In this document: positions 40,199 through 47,386 of the stretch, piece after piece
How the letters are laid out: each line of letters opens with the position of its first letter
Numbering within the stretch: position 1 is the first letter of the stretch
NCBI GenBank assembly: GCA_963806685.1
Contig: CAWDZB010000011.1
Coordinates: 1-64,000, forward strand
DNA from: DDH964 sp963806685
GTDB lineage: Bacteria; Desulfobacterota; Desulfuromonadia; Desulfuromonadales; DDH964
DNA: 64,000 nucleotides
Direction: 5' to 3'
Position numbers and translations under genes: made by a program
The notes under the pieces: generated by a model
What the model was told of the DNA's origin: nothing
Databases searched by the model: none
What the model saw: the letters and a program-made list of their open reading frames with translations, nothing else

Positions 40199-41493
40199 AG
40201 CAGCTCGCCCTGCAGGGCACCGCCGTTAGCCCCAGTCACCCGTACCCGGGCCAGCTTCCCGATCAGGTCGGCCGGTCCTGCAAACCCCACCGCCAGGTAG
40301 TTGCGGCTCAGCCCCCGGCGCCGGCGGTCTCCCCCTCCCCCTTCGACCACCACTTCCAGTTCCCGACCTACGAAACGCTCGTTGAATACCCGCTGCTTCC
40401 GTTCGCCGAGGCGGCGCAGGTGAGCGGCCCGTTCCTTGATCAGCGCCGCCGGAAGCTGGCCGGGCATGGTCGCGGCCGGGGTCCCGGGGCGGCGGCTGAA
40501 TGGGAAGACGTGGAGGTGGCTAAGGGGCAGGGTTTCCACCAGCTCGCAGGTCGCCGCGAACTCGGCTTCGCTTTCCCCGGGAAATCCGGCGATGACGTCG
40601 AGGCCGATGGCGGCATCGGGGATGGATTTTGCCGCCCTGTCCAGCAGGTCGCGGATGAAGGCGGTATCGTAGTGGCGATTCATGCGCTGAAGCACGCTGT
40701 CGCTGGCAGCCTGCAGCGGGATGTGCAGATGGGGGCAGAGGATGGAGCTGCCAGCGATTTCGTCGATCAGTTCCTCCGGAATTTCGGTTGGTTCAAGCGA
40801 GCCGAGGCGCAGCCGGGTCACGCCGCTTTCAGAGATCAATAATCGCAGCAGTTCGAGCAGGGTGGTCGTTGGCTGCAGGTCGAGGCCGTAGCCGCCGATG
40901 TGGATGCCGGTGAGGACGATCTCCGGGTAGCCGGCGTCAACCAGCCCGGCGACCTGGGCGACGACCTCGGCGGGCAGCATCGAACGGCTGCGGCCGCGGG
41001 CATAGGGGATGATGCAGTAGCTGCAGAAGGCGTCGCAGCCGTTCTGAATCTGCACGAAGGCGCGGCTGCGATCGGTGAAACTGTGGATCTCGGGGACGGT
41101 CGCAGTCTCCACACTGCGGATGTCGGAGACCCGCACCCCTTCTTCGCTCCCTTCGAGGAGTTCGACCAGGCAGCGCTTTTCCTCGTTACCGAGCACCAGC
41201 GAAACGCCCGGCAGGGCCTTAAGTGCGGCGGGATCGATCTGGGCGTAGCAGCCGGTGACCACCACCCGGCAGCGCTCGTTGAGGCGCCGGGCCCGGCGCA
41301 CCAGGTTGCGCGACTGGCTGTCGGTGGCGGCGGTGACGGTGCAGGTGTTGACCAGCACCAGGTCGGCGCCGGCCTCGAAGGGGACGATCCGGTAGCCGGC
41401 CTGTTCAAGCCGCTGCTGCAGGGCCGCCGATTCGAACTGGTTGGTCTTGCAGCCGAGGGTGGCAATGGAGACGGAGCCTTTCACGCTATCCAC
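40195..41493 (-). CDS. mtaB: tRNA (t6A37) methylthiotransferase MtaB
   Basis: A 432-residue radical-SAM methylthiotransferase. It carries an N-terminal UPF0004 domain with 'ATLGCKTNQFE' and two more cluster Cys ('NTCTVT', 'VTGCYAQ'). The radical-SAM cluster C-X3-C-X2-C is in 'NGCDAFCSYCIIPYARG', and a C-terminal TRAM domain ends the protein. 'GCKTNQ-E' rather than 'GCQMN' marks MtaB over MiaB. It converts t6A to ms2t6A at position 37 of tRNAs. It overlaps mnmA by 13 bases. It needs Fe-S clusters from the adjoining isc genes. Confidence 0.95.
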   Translation of the reverse strand: MDSVKGSVSIATLGCKTNQFESAALQQRLEQAGYRIVPFEAGADLVLVNTCTVTAATDSQSRNLVRRARRLNERCRVVVTGCYAQIDPAALKALPGVSLVLGNEEKRCLVELLEGSEEGVRVSDIRSVETATVPEIHSFTDRSRAFVQIQNGCDAFCSYCIIPYARGRSRSMLPAEVVAQVAGLVDAGYPEIVLTGIHIGGYGLDLQPTTTLLELLRLLISESGVTRLRLGSLEPTEIPEELIDEIAGSSILCPHLHIPLQAASDSVLQRMNRHYDTAFIRDLLDRAAKSIPDAAIGLDVIAGFPGESEAEFAATCELVETLPLSHLHVFPFSRRPGTPAATMPGQLPAALIKERAAHLRRLGERKQRVFNERFVGRELEVVVEGGGGDRRRRGLSRNYLAVGFAGPADLIGKLARVRVTGANGGALQGELL

Positions 41494-42566
41494 CCGCCAC
41501 CGAGGACTGTGTCGCCATCGTAAAAGACCGCTGCCTGCCCTGGCGTAACCCCGTACTGGGGATCATCGAAGGTCACTTGGGCTCTGTTCCCGGGAAGGGG
41601 CACGATCAGGGCCGGAACCTCTTGGTGGCGGTAGCGGATGCGGCAGGCGGCGCCCAGCGGCCCGGCGGGAGGAGCCTCTCCCCAGACCACCTCGTGGAGT
41701 TCGAGACCGCCGACGGCCAAGTGTTCGCGCTCGCCGACCAGCACCCGGCGGGTCTCGGCGTCGATGCCGACCACGAACAGGGGCTGCGGCCAGGCGATCC
41801 CCAGCCCGCGACGCTGGCCGATGGTGTAGCGGTAGGTCCCGAGATGCCGGCCCAAAACCTTGCCGCTGGCGACGTGGACGATCTCCCCGTCCAATTGCCC
41901 GGCTCCCCGCTCCTCCTCGAGAAAGCGGACATAGTCGCCGTCAGGGACGAAGCAGATGTCCTGGCTCTCCGCCTTCTGCGCCACCGGCAGGGCGAAACGT
42001 TCAGCATGGGCGCGCACCTCCTCCTTGGTCAGTTCGCCGAGGGGAAAGCGGACCATCTGCATCTGCTGCTGGTCGAGCGTGAAGAGGAAGTAGCTCTGGT
42101 CCTTGGCGGCGTCGCGCCCCTTGCAGAGGGAATATCCGCCCTCCTTTTCCACAATCCGCGCATAATGGCCGGTCGCCAGCCAGTCGGCTTCCAGCTCCCG
42201 GGCCCGGCGCAGCAGCAGCTCGAACTTTAGCCGCTGGTTGCACAGCACGCAGGGGTTGGGGGTGCGTCCGGCGAAGTAGTCGTCGCAGAAGCGGTCAATG
42301 ACCTGGCGTTGGAAATCCTTCTCGAAATTGACAACGTAGAAGGGAATGCCGATCGCCGCCGCGACCTTGCGGGCATCGTAGACGTCGTCGAGGGAGCAGC
42401 AGGTGCCGAAACTCTCGCCGTGGTCGGCGGTGAAGGTCGAGTAGTCCCAGATCTGCATGGTCAGGCCGATCACCTCGTGCCCCTGCTCGGCAAGCAGGGC
42501 CGCGGCCACCGAAGAGTCGACCCCGCCGCTCATGGCGACGACAACACGTTTTTTCTTCACGGACAT
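41481..42566 (-). CDS. mnmA: tRNA-uridine 2-sulfurtransferase MnmA
   Basis: A 361-residue enzyme that thiolates U34 of Lys, Glu and Gln tRNAs. PP-loop 'VVAMSGGVDSSVAAALL' at the N-terminus. The catalytic Cys pair is in 'NPCVLCNQRLKFELL' and 'AESQDICFVPDGDY'. 'GTYRYTIGQRRGLGI' follows. Sulfur comes from IscS, encoded two genes upstream in the same direction. A 96-bp gap with a long inverted repeat separates it from iscU. Confidence 0.97.
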   Translation of the reverse strand: MSVKKKRVVVAMSGGVDSSVAAALLAEQGHEVIGLTMQIWDYSTFTADHGESFGTCCSLDDVYDARKVAAAIGIPFYVVNFEKDFQRQVIDRFCDDYFAGRTPNPCVLCNQRLKFELLLRRARELEADWLATGHYARIVEKEGGYSLCKGRDAAKDQSYFLFTLDQQQMQMVRFPLGELTKEEVRAHAERFALPVAQKAESQDICFVPDGDYVRFLEEERGAGQLDGEIVHVASGKVLGRHLGTYRYTIGQRRGLGIAWPQPLFVVGIDAETRRVLVGEREHLAVGGLELHEVVWGEAPPAGPLGAACRIRYRHQEVPALIVPLPGNRAQVTFDDPQYGVTPGQAAVFYDGDTVLGGGWIA

Positions 42567-42581
42567 AAAATCACTTTGGCT

Positions 42582-42642
42582 ACAGAGACACGGAGACGCA
42601 GAGAAGAACCGCTTGGTTAACTCCGTGTCTCCGTGTCTCTGT
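42582..42642. repeat. 16-bp inverted repeat built from GAGACAC-type units
   Basis: Arms 42582-42597 and 42627-42642 are perfectly complementary (left arm ACAGAGACACGGAGAC) with a 29-base loop. Each arm is itself a degenerate tandem of GAGACAC. It fills the gap between mnmA and iscU. It is not a classical terminator because no T-run follows. Confidence 0.8.
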
Positions 42643-42662
42643 GACGGTTATTGTCTTGTGGT

Positions 42663-43037
42663 TTAACCTTGACCGTGGGTTTCCCGGTAATTCTTGATCG
42701 CCTCGTGCAGCGCATCGGCAGCGAGGTTGGAGCAGTGCATCTTCTGCGCCGGCAGGCCGTCGAGAGCCTCGGCCACCGCGGCGTTGGTCAGCTCCAGCGC
42801 CTCGTCAATGGTCTTGCCGATGGCCATCTCGGTGACCATCGACGAGGTGGCGATTGCCGCCCCGCAGCCGAAGGTCTTGAACTTGACGTCCTTGATGACG
42901 CCGTCTTCGACTTTGAGAAAGATTTTCATAATGTCGCCGCAGGAGGCATTACCCACTTCTCCGACCCCGTCGGCATCCTCGATCTCCCCGACGTTGCGGG
43001 GGTTGCTGAAATGATCCATGACTTTTTCGCTATACAT
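42663..43037 (-). CDS. iscU: Fe-S cluster scaffold IscU/NifU-N
   Basis: A 124-residue scaffold protein with the three cluster Cys in 'GNASCGDIM', 'FKTFGCGAAIA' and 'QKMHCSNLA' and the conserved Asp next to the first Cys. It receives sulfur from IscS and builds [2Fe-2S] clusters. The usual IscU chaperone-binding L-P-P-V-K motif is absent; the sequence reads 'LPAQKMHC', as in NifU-type scaffolds. It lies 63 bp after iscS. Confidence 0.95.
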   Translation of the reverse strand: MYSEKVMDHFSNPRNVGEIEDADGVGEVGNASCGDIMKIFLKVEDGVIKDVKFKTFGCGAAIATSSMVTEMAIGKTIDEALELTNAAVAEALDGLPAQKMHCSNLAADALHEAIKNYRETHGQG

Positions 43038-43100
43038 AATGTTTGTCTCCCAGGCGATTTTAAGTATTGGAGTTTTGGGTTTTCCCCTGTCAGCTGAAAG

Positions 43101-44312
43101 CTAGCACTTGCGGATAATGTTGCACTCGTCGCAGGTCAGTGGTTCCTTTCGGTTGTACAGGGGGCTCATCTCTCGCAACCGCTGCACGATCGGCGGCAGC
43201 ACCTCGAGGATGTAGTCGACATCCTCGACGGTATTGTCGTGACCGAGACTGAATCGAGTGCTGGAGTGAGCCAGCATCACGTCCACGCACATGGCACCCA
43301 TGACGTGGGAGGGCTCCAGGGATCCCGAGGTACAGGCGGAGCCGGAGCTGGCGGCAATCCCCTTCATGTCGAAGTTGAGCAACAGCGACTCCCCCTCGAT
43401 GTAGGCGAAACTGACGTTGAGGGTGTTGGCCAGGCGTCGCGTCGGGTCGGGATGGCCGTTGAGCTTGATCTCGGGAATCGCCGCCTTGATGCCTGCCTCC
43501 AGCCGGTTGCGCAGGGCGCCGACGGTGGCGGCGTAGCTGTCGATCTCCGCCCCGGCCAGTTCGCAGGCCAAGCCCAGCCCGACGATTCCCGCCACGTTGT
43601 GGGTGCCGGCCCGGCGGTTGCGTTCCTGGTGGCCACCATGGATCAGCGGCAACATCCGCGTCCCCTTGCGGATGTAGATGGCGCCGACGCCCTTGGGGGC
43701 GCCGATCTTGTGGCCGGAAAGGACCAACAGGTCAACGTTGGCCTGTTGCACGTCCACCGACAGCTTGCCCACCGCCTGCACCGCGTCGGTATGGAAGCGC
43801 ACCTTGTGCTTCCATGCGATGGCGCCAATCTCTTCGATGGGAAAGATGTTGCCGGTTTCATTATTCGCCCACATCACCGAGATCAGGATGGTCTGGTCGG
43901 TGATCGCAGCCTCCAGCTGCTGCAGGTCGAGCATACCGTCGCGGTCGACCGGCAGGTAGGTGACCGAATACCCCTGCTTCTCCATGAACTGGCAGGTTTC
44001 GAGAATCGCCGGATGCTCCACGGAGGTGGTGATGATGTGCTTCCCCTTGTCGGCCAGGGCGGCAGCCGTCCCCTTGATGGCCATGTTGTCCCCCTCGCTG
44101 CCGCAGGAGATGAAGACGATCTCCGCCGGGGAGCAGTTGATAAGTTTCGCCACCTGCTCGCGGGCCTTCTCCACGGCACCGCTCACCGCCCGCCCCGCCC
44201 AGTGAACGCTGGAGGGGTTGCCGAATTGTTCGCGATAGAAGGGGAGCATGCCGTCGAACACCTCGGGACGCACCGGGGTCGTGGCATTGTTGTCCATGTA
44301 GATTCGTTTCAC
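43101..44312 (-). CDS. iscS: Cysteine desulfurase (IscS/NifS type)
   Basis: A 403-residue PLP enzyme that turns cysteine into alanine plus enzyme-bound persulfide. It shows 'YMDNNATTPVRPEV', PLP Lys in 'LSGHKIGAPKGVG', and the active-site Cys in 'ASSGSACTSGSLEPSHV'. Length and motif fit the NifS/IscS class. The C-terminal tail has an extra Cys-rich motif 'CDECNIIRKC', unusual for IscS, which may bind a metal or pass sulfur. It lies between iscR and iscU. Confidence 0.95.
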   Translation of the reverse strand: MKRIYMDNNATTPVRPEVFDGMLPFYREQFGNPSSVHWAGRAVSGAVEKAREQVAKLINCSPAEIVFISCGSEGDNMAIKGTAAALADKGKHIITTSVEHPAILETCQFMEKQGYSVTYLPVDRDGMLDLQQLEAAITDQTILISVMWANNETGNIFPIEEIGAIAWKHKVRFHTDAVQAVGKLSVDVQQANVDLLVLSGHKIGAPKGVGAIYIRKGTRMLPLIHGGHQERNRRAGTHNVAGIVGLGLACELAGAEIDSYAATVGALRNRLEAGIKAAIPEIKLNGHPDPTRRLANTLNVSFAYIEGESLLLNFDMKGIAASSGSACTSGSLEPSHVMGAMCVDVMLAHSSTRFSLGHDNTVEDVDYILEVLPPIVQRLREMSPLYNRKEPLTCDECNIIRKC

Positions 44313-44367
44313 GTGGTTCCTCCGGAAATTCTAGATAACCCAGCCGGCAGAGCCGCCGGGAGAGGGA

Positions 44368-44814
44368 TCAATGGTCGGTGGCGGCTCCGGATGACCCGGA
44401 GAGTTTGCCCCGGGCTTCCAGGGTCAGATCGTGGAGGGTCATCGAGGAAAGGAAACCGCGAATCCGGTCCCCGAGCCCCTGCCAGACGCTGTGAGTCACA
44501 CAATGATCGGTGCAGGCGCAGCGTCCCTCCTGGTCCATGCAGGAGACCGGCACCAGGGTCTCCTCGACGCTGTCGATGATCTGGTCGACGCGGATTTCCT
44601 CCGCGGGACGGGCTAGGACGTAGCCACCCCCCGGGCCGCGCACGCTGCGGACGATCTTCGCCCGGCGCAGCTTGACGAACAACTGCTCGAGATAGGCAAG
44701 GGAGATCTCCTCCCGGGCCGCCATGTCGCGGATGGGCACCGGGCCGCCATTGGCATGGAGATTGAGGCTGACCATCGCCCTCACGGCGTACTGGGCCTTG
44801 GTGGAGAGACGCAT
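44368..44814 (-). CDS. iscR: Rrf2-family regulator IscR
   Basis: A 148-residue winged-helix protein. N-terminal 'MRLSTKAQYAVRAMVSL' and 'ISLAYLEQLFVKLRRA' match Rrf2 proteins, 'VRGPGGGYVLARP' is the wing, and three or more Cys in 'SCMDQEGRCACTDHCVTHSVW' (about residues 92-111) are the [2Fe-2S] ligands. It should repress the operon when clusters are plentiful. It lies directly downstream of cysE (1-bp gap), and a good IscR-type site overlaps the promoter in front of cysE. Confidence 0.94.
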   Translation of the reverse strand: MRLSTKAQYAVRAMVSLNLHANGGPVPIRDMAAREEISLAYLEQLFVKLRRAKIVRSVRGPGGGYVLARPAEEIRVDQIIDSVEETLVPVSCMDQEGRCACTDHCVTHSVWQGLGDRIRGFLSSMTLHDLTLEARGKLSGSSGAATDH

Positions 44815-44815
44815 C

Positions 44816-45517
44816 TCAGGCCCGTTTCTGCTGCGCTGTGGTCTCGCCGCCCAGTTGGGACTTCAATTCCTGTTGCTCGTCGGTGAGTTCCTGGACGCGT
44901 TTTTCGAGGGCGCGGATCTGGTCGAACAGGCAGCTGATCGCCTTGGCTTCCGGGTCGGGAAGGCGGCCGTGCTCAAGATCGGCCCGAGCCTCATGTTTCT
45001 GGGCTTCGCTAAAGACTACCCGACCGGGAACCCCGACCACGGTGGAATCGGGGGGAACTTCCTTGACCACCACCGAATTGGAGCCGACCTTGCTGTTACT
45101 GCCGACAGTGAAGGGGCCAAGAATCTTGGCGCCGCTGCCGACGACGACATTGTCGCCGAGAGTCGGGTGGCGCTTCTCCTTGGCCCAGGAGGTGCCGCCG
45201 AGAGTCACGCCGTGATAGAGGGTGCAGTTGTCGCCGATTTCGGCAGTCTCGCCAATAACGACACCCATGCCGTGATCGATGAAGAATCCGCGGCCGATCT
45301 TTGCCCCCGGGTGAATCTCGATGCCGGTCAAGAAACGTCCTAGGTGGGAGATGAGACGTCCCAGCAAGTAGAGCTGGTTCTCCCAGAACCAGTGCGCCAG
45401 GCGGTAGAAAAGCATGGCGTGAAAGCCGGGGTAGCAGAAGATGATTTCGAATACGCTGCGAACCGCCGGGTCGCGCTCGAATACCGCCTTGAAGTCTTCG
45501 CGCAGGGTCTGGATCAC
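44816..45517 (-). CDS. cysE: Serine O-acetyltransferase
   Basis: A 233-residue enzyme making O-acetylserine, the cysteine precursor. The N-terminal helical part is followed by left-handed beta-helix hexapeptides ('IHPGAKIGRGFFIDHGMGVVIGETAEIGDN', seen as 'FFIDHGMGVVIGETA', then 'LYHGVTLGGTSW'). The C-terminus ends in a coiled coil ('IRALEKRVQELTDEQQEL'). The start is GTG 45517 because AAGGAG precedes it; the upstream ATG at 45625 lies on the promoter itself. First gene of the cysE-iscR-iscS-iscU-mnmA-mtaB-rluA run, placing cysteine supply under Fe-S control. Confidence 0.94.
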   Translation of the reverse strand: MIQTLREDFKAVFERDPAVRSVFEIIFCYPGFHAMLFYRLAHWFWENQLYLLGRLISHLGRFLTGIEIHPGAKIGRGFFIDHGMGVVIGETAEIGDNCTLYHGVTLGGTSWAKEKRHPTLGDNVVVGSGAKILGPFTVGSNSKVGSNSVVVKEVPPDSTVVGVPGRVVFSEAQKHEARADLEHGRLPDPEAKAISCLFDQIRALEKRVQELTDEQQELKSQLGGETTAQQKRA

Positions 45518-45596
45518 CGGTTTGCTCCTTGGGCGGCCATGGCCGCGGCAGATTTCCCGCCCCCGAAGCGTCACGCCAGGGGGCCAAGTCAGTAAA

Positions 45597-45629
45597 TGGA
45601 TAACATACCTGACCATTACTGTCAATTAT
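45597..45629 (-). promoter_or_regulatory. cysE-isc promoter overlapped by an IscR-type operator
   Basis: On the minus strand, -35 TTGACA (45620-45625), 17-bp spacer and -10 TATCCA (45597-45602). The 25 bases 45605-45629 match the IscR type 1 consensus (ATASYYGAC...GTCRRSTAT) at about 22 positions by hand count. Both GAC/GTC cores and the TAT end are intact. The operator covers the -35 and spacer, so a repressor there would block polymerase. Confidence 0.8.
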
Positions 45630-45680
45630 TTTAGAAGGGAATCGGCAGGGTTGCGGGGACTCGGGACTCGCCTCACCGAA

Positions 45681-47189
45681 CTAGAGAAACAGCTGGTAGG
45701 CGGGATTGGCGGTCTCCTCGACGAAGCGGTAGCCGAGTTCGCCGAGAAAGGCCCGGAACTGCCGTTCCTCACCGCAAGGAATTTCCAGGCCGATCAGCAC
45801 CCGGCCGAAATCCCCCCCCTGCATCCGGTAGTGGAAGAGAGAAATGTTCCAGTCGGCGCCCATGGCGGCCAGGAACCGGGAAAGGGCTCCGGGCCGTTCC
45901 GGGAACCAGAAGCGGTAGAGGACTTCCCGCCCGACCTGGCTGGAGCGACCGCCGACCATGTAGCGGACATGGGTCTTGGCCAGTTCGTTGTCGGTCAGGT
46001 CGAGGTTGGCGTACCCCTGTTCGGTGAGCTGCCGGGCGATGGTGAGGCGTTCCTCTTCGTTGCGCACCGACAGCCCGACGTAGATGTGGGCCTGGTCGCG
46101 CCCGGAAAGGCGATAGTTGAACTCGGTGATGTTGCGCTCGCCGAGCACCTCGGTGCAGAAGCGCCGCAGGGCGCCCGGCACCTCGGGGATGGTGACGGCG
46201 AACAGCGCCTCCTGCTTCTCCCCGATCTGGGTGCGTTCGGCGACGTAGCGCAGCCGCTCGAAGTTCATGTTGGCGCCGCTGTTGACCGCCACCAGGGTCC
46301 GGCCGCTGCAGCCGGTGCGCCGGGCGTATTTCTTCAGCCCGGCCAGGGCCAGGGCTCCGGCCGGCTCGACGATGGAGCGGGTCGCCTGGTAGACGTTCTT
46401 GATGGCGCTGCAGACCTCGTCGGTGTCGACCAGGATGATCTCGTCGACGCAGCGCCGGCAGAGATCGAAGGTCAGCTTCCCCACCTCGCGCACCGCCACC
46501 CCGTCGGCGAAGATGCCGACCGTGTCGAGAGCCACCCGCCGGCCGGCGGCCAGGGAACGGGACATGGCGTCGCTGTCGGCGGGTTCGACGCCGATCACCT
46601 TGATCTCCGGGCAGAGGGCCTTCAGGTAGGCGCCGACCCCGGCGATCAGGCCGCCGCCGCCGACCGGCAGGAAGACCGCATCGATGCGCCCGGCGCTCTG
46701 CCGCAGCAGCTCGTCTCCCACCGTCCCCTGCCCGGCGATCACCAGCTCGTCGTCGAAGGGATGAATGAAGTTCAGCCCGGACTCGGCCACCAGCCTGGCG
46801 CAGTGATCGGCCGCCTCCGAGTAGTTGTCGCCGTGCAGCACCACCTCGGCCCCGTAGGCCTTGACCGCCGCGACCTTGATCTGCGGCGTGGTCACCGGCA
46901 TGACGATAACCGCACGGATGCCGAGCTTGCGGGCCGAGAAGGCGACCCCTTGGGCATGGTTGCCGGCGCTGGCGGTGATCACCCCGCGGGCCAGATCTTC
47001 GGCGGGCAGATGCGCGATGCAGTTGTAGGCGCCGCGGATCTTGAAAGAGAAGACCGGCTGCAGATCCTCCCGCTTGAGCAGGACCCGGTTGCCAAAGGCC
47101 CGCGAGAGCCAGGCCGACTCTTCCAACGGCGTTTCCACCGCGGCCTCGTAGACCCGGGAGGTGAGGATCTGTTTCAGGAGTTTCTGCAT
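45681..47189 (-). CDS. ilvA: Threonine ammonia-lyase, biosynthetic
   Basis: A 502-residue PLP enzyme that deaminates threonine to 2-oxobutanoate, the first step to isoleucine. The PLP Lys is in 'FSFKIRGAYN', the glycine-rich phosphate loop in 'PVGGGGLIAGVG', and two ACT-like regulatory domains follow from about residue 330 ('FAVTIPEVPGALRRFC', 'YRFWFPERPGALSRFL'), where isoleucine and valine act in homologues. Start 47189 follows AGGATC; the frame is open to 47372 but crosses the fumarase promoter. Confidence 0.96.
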   Translation of the reverse strand: MQKLLKQILTSRVYEAAVETPLEESAWLSRAFGNRVLLKREDLQPVFSFKIRGAYNCIAHLPAEDLARGVITASAGNHAQGVAFSARKLGIRAVIVMPVTTPQIKVAAVKAYGAEVVLHGDNYSEAADHCARLVAESGLNFIHPFDDELVIAGQGTVGDELLRQSAGRIDAVFLPVGGGGLIAGVGAYLKALCPEIKVIGVEPADSDAMSRSLAAGRRVALDTVGIFADGVAVREVGKLTFDLCRRCVDEIILVDTDEVCSAIKNVYQATRSIVEPAGALALAGLKKYARRTGCSGRTLVAVNSGANMNFERLRYVAERTQIGEKQEALFAVTIPEVPGALRRFCTEVLGERNITEFNYRLSGRDQAHIYVGLSVRNEEERLTIARQLTEQGYANLDLTDNELAKTHVRYMVGGRSSQVGREVLYRFWFPERPGALSRFLAAMGADWNISLFHYRMQGGDFGRVLIGLEIPCGEERQFRAFLGELGYRFVEETANPAYQLFL

Positions 47190-47230
47190 GGGAGATCCTG
47201 GACTGGTGGGTGGGCGATATGGGGACGACT

Positions 47231-47264
47231 GTAGCACAGACGGAAGCGATTGAAAATGTGCTAC
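47231..47264. promoter_or_regulatory. Inverted repeat GTAGCACA-N18-TGTGCTAC
   Basis: Two perfect 8-bp inverted arms lie between the divergent ilvA and fumarase genes, 24 bp upstream of the fumarase -35. This is a suitable place for a dimeric regulator acting on either gene. The regulator is unknown. Confidence 0.5.
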
Positions 47265-47287
47265 CACCGCAAAACCTTTCATAAATA

Positions 47288-47316
47288 TCGACAAATGTAT
47301 ACACGTCCTATATAAT
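47288..47316 (+). promoter_or_regulatory. Strong sigma-70 promoter of the fumarase gene
   Basis: -35 TCGACA (47288-47293), exactly 17 bp spacer, and a perfect -10 TATAAT (47311-47316). The start of transcription would be near 47323, leaving a leader of about 64 bases before the ATG at 47387, which has AAAGGAG. Confidence 0.85.
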
Positions 47317-47386
47317 GCTCCGCCGTATGCTCTGGAACCCGCGGCGCGCACCGCGCCGCCCATTACATGCATAAAGGAGAGAACCG

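Noticed and set aside
45518..45625. Upstream start for cysE
   Set aside because: The extended N-terminus would be encoded by the promoter/operator region; GTG at 45517 has AAGGAG at correct distance.
45441..47234. Plus-strand open frame of 597 codons over cysE/ilvA
   Set aside because: It is antisense to ilvA, which has all PLP and ACT features. High GC keeps the opposite frame open by chance.
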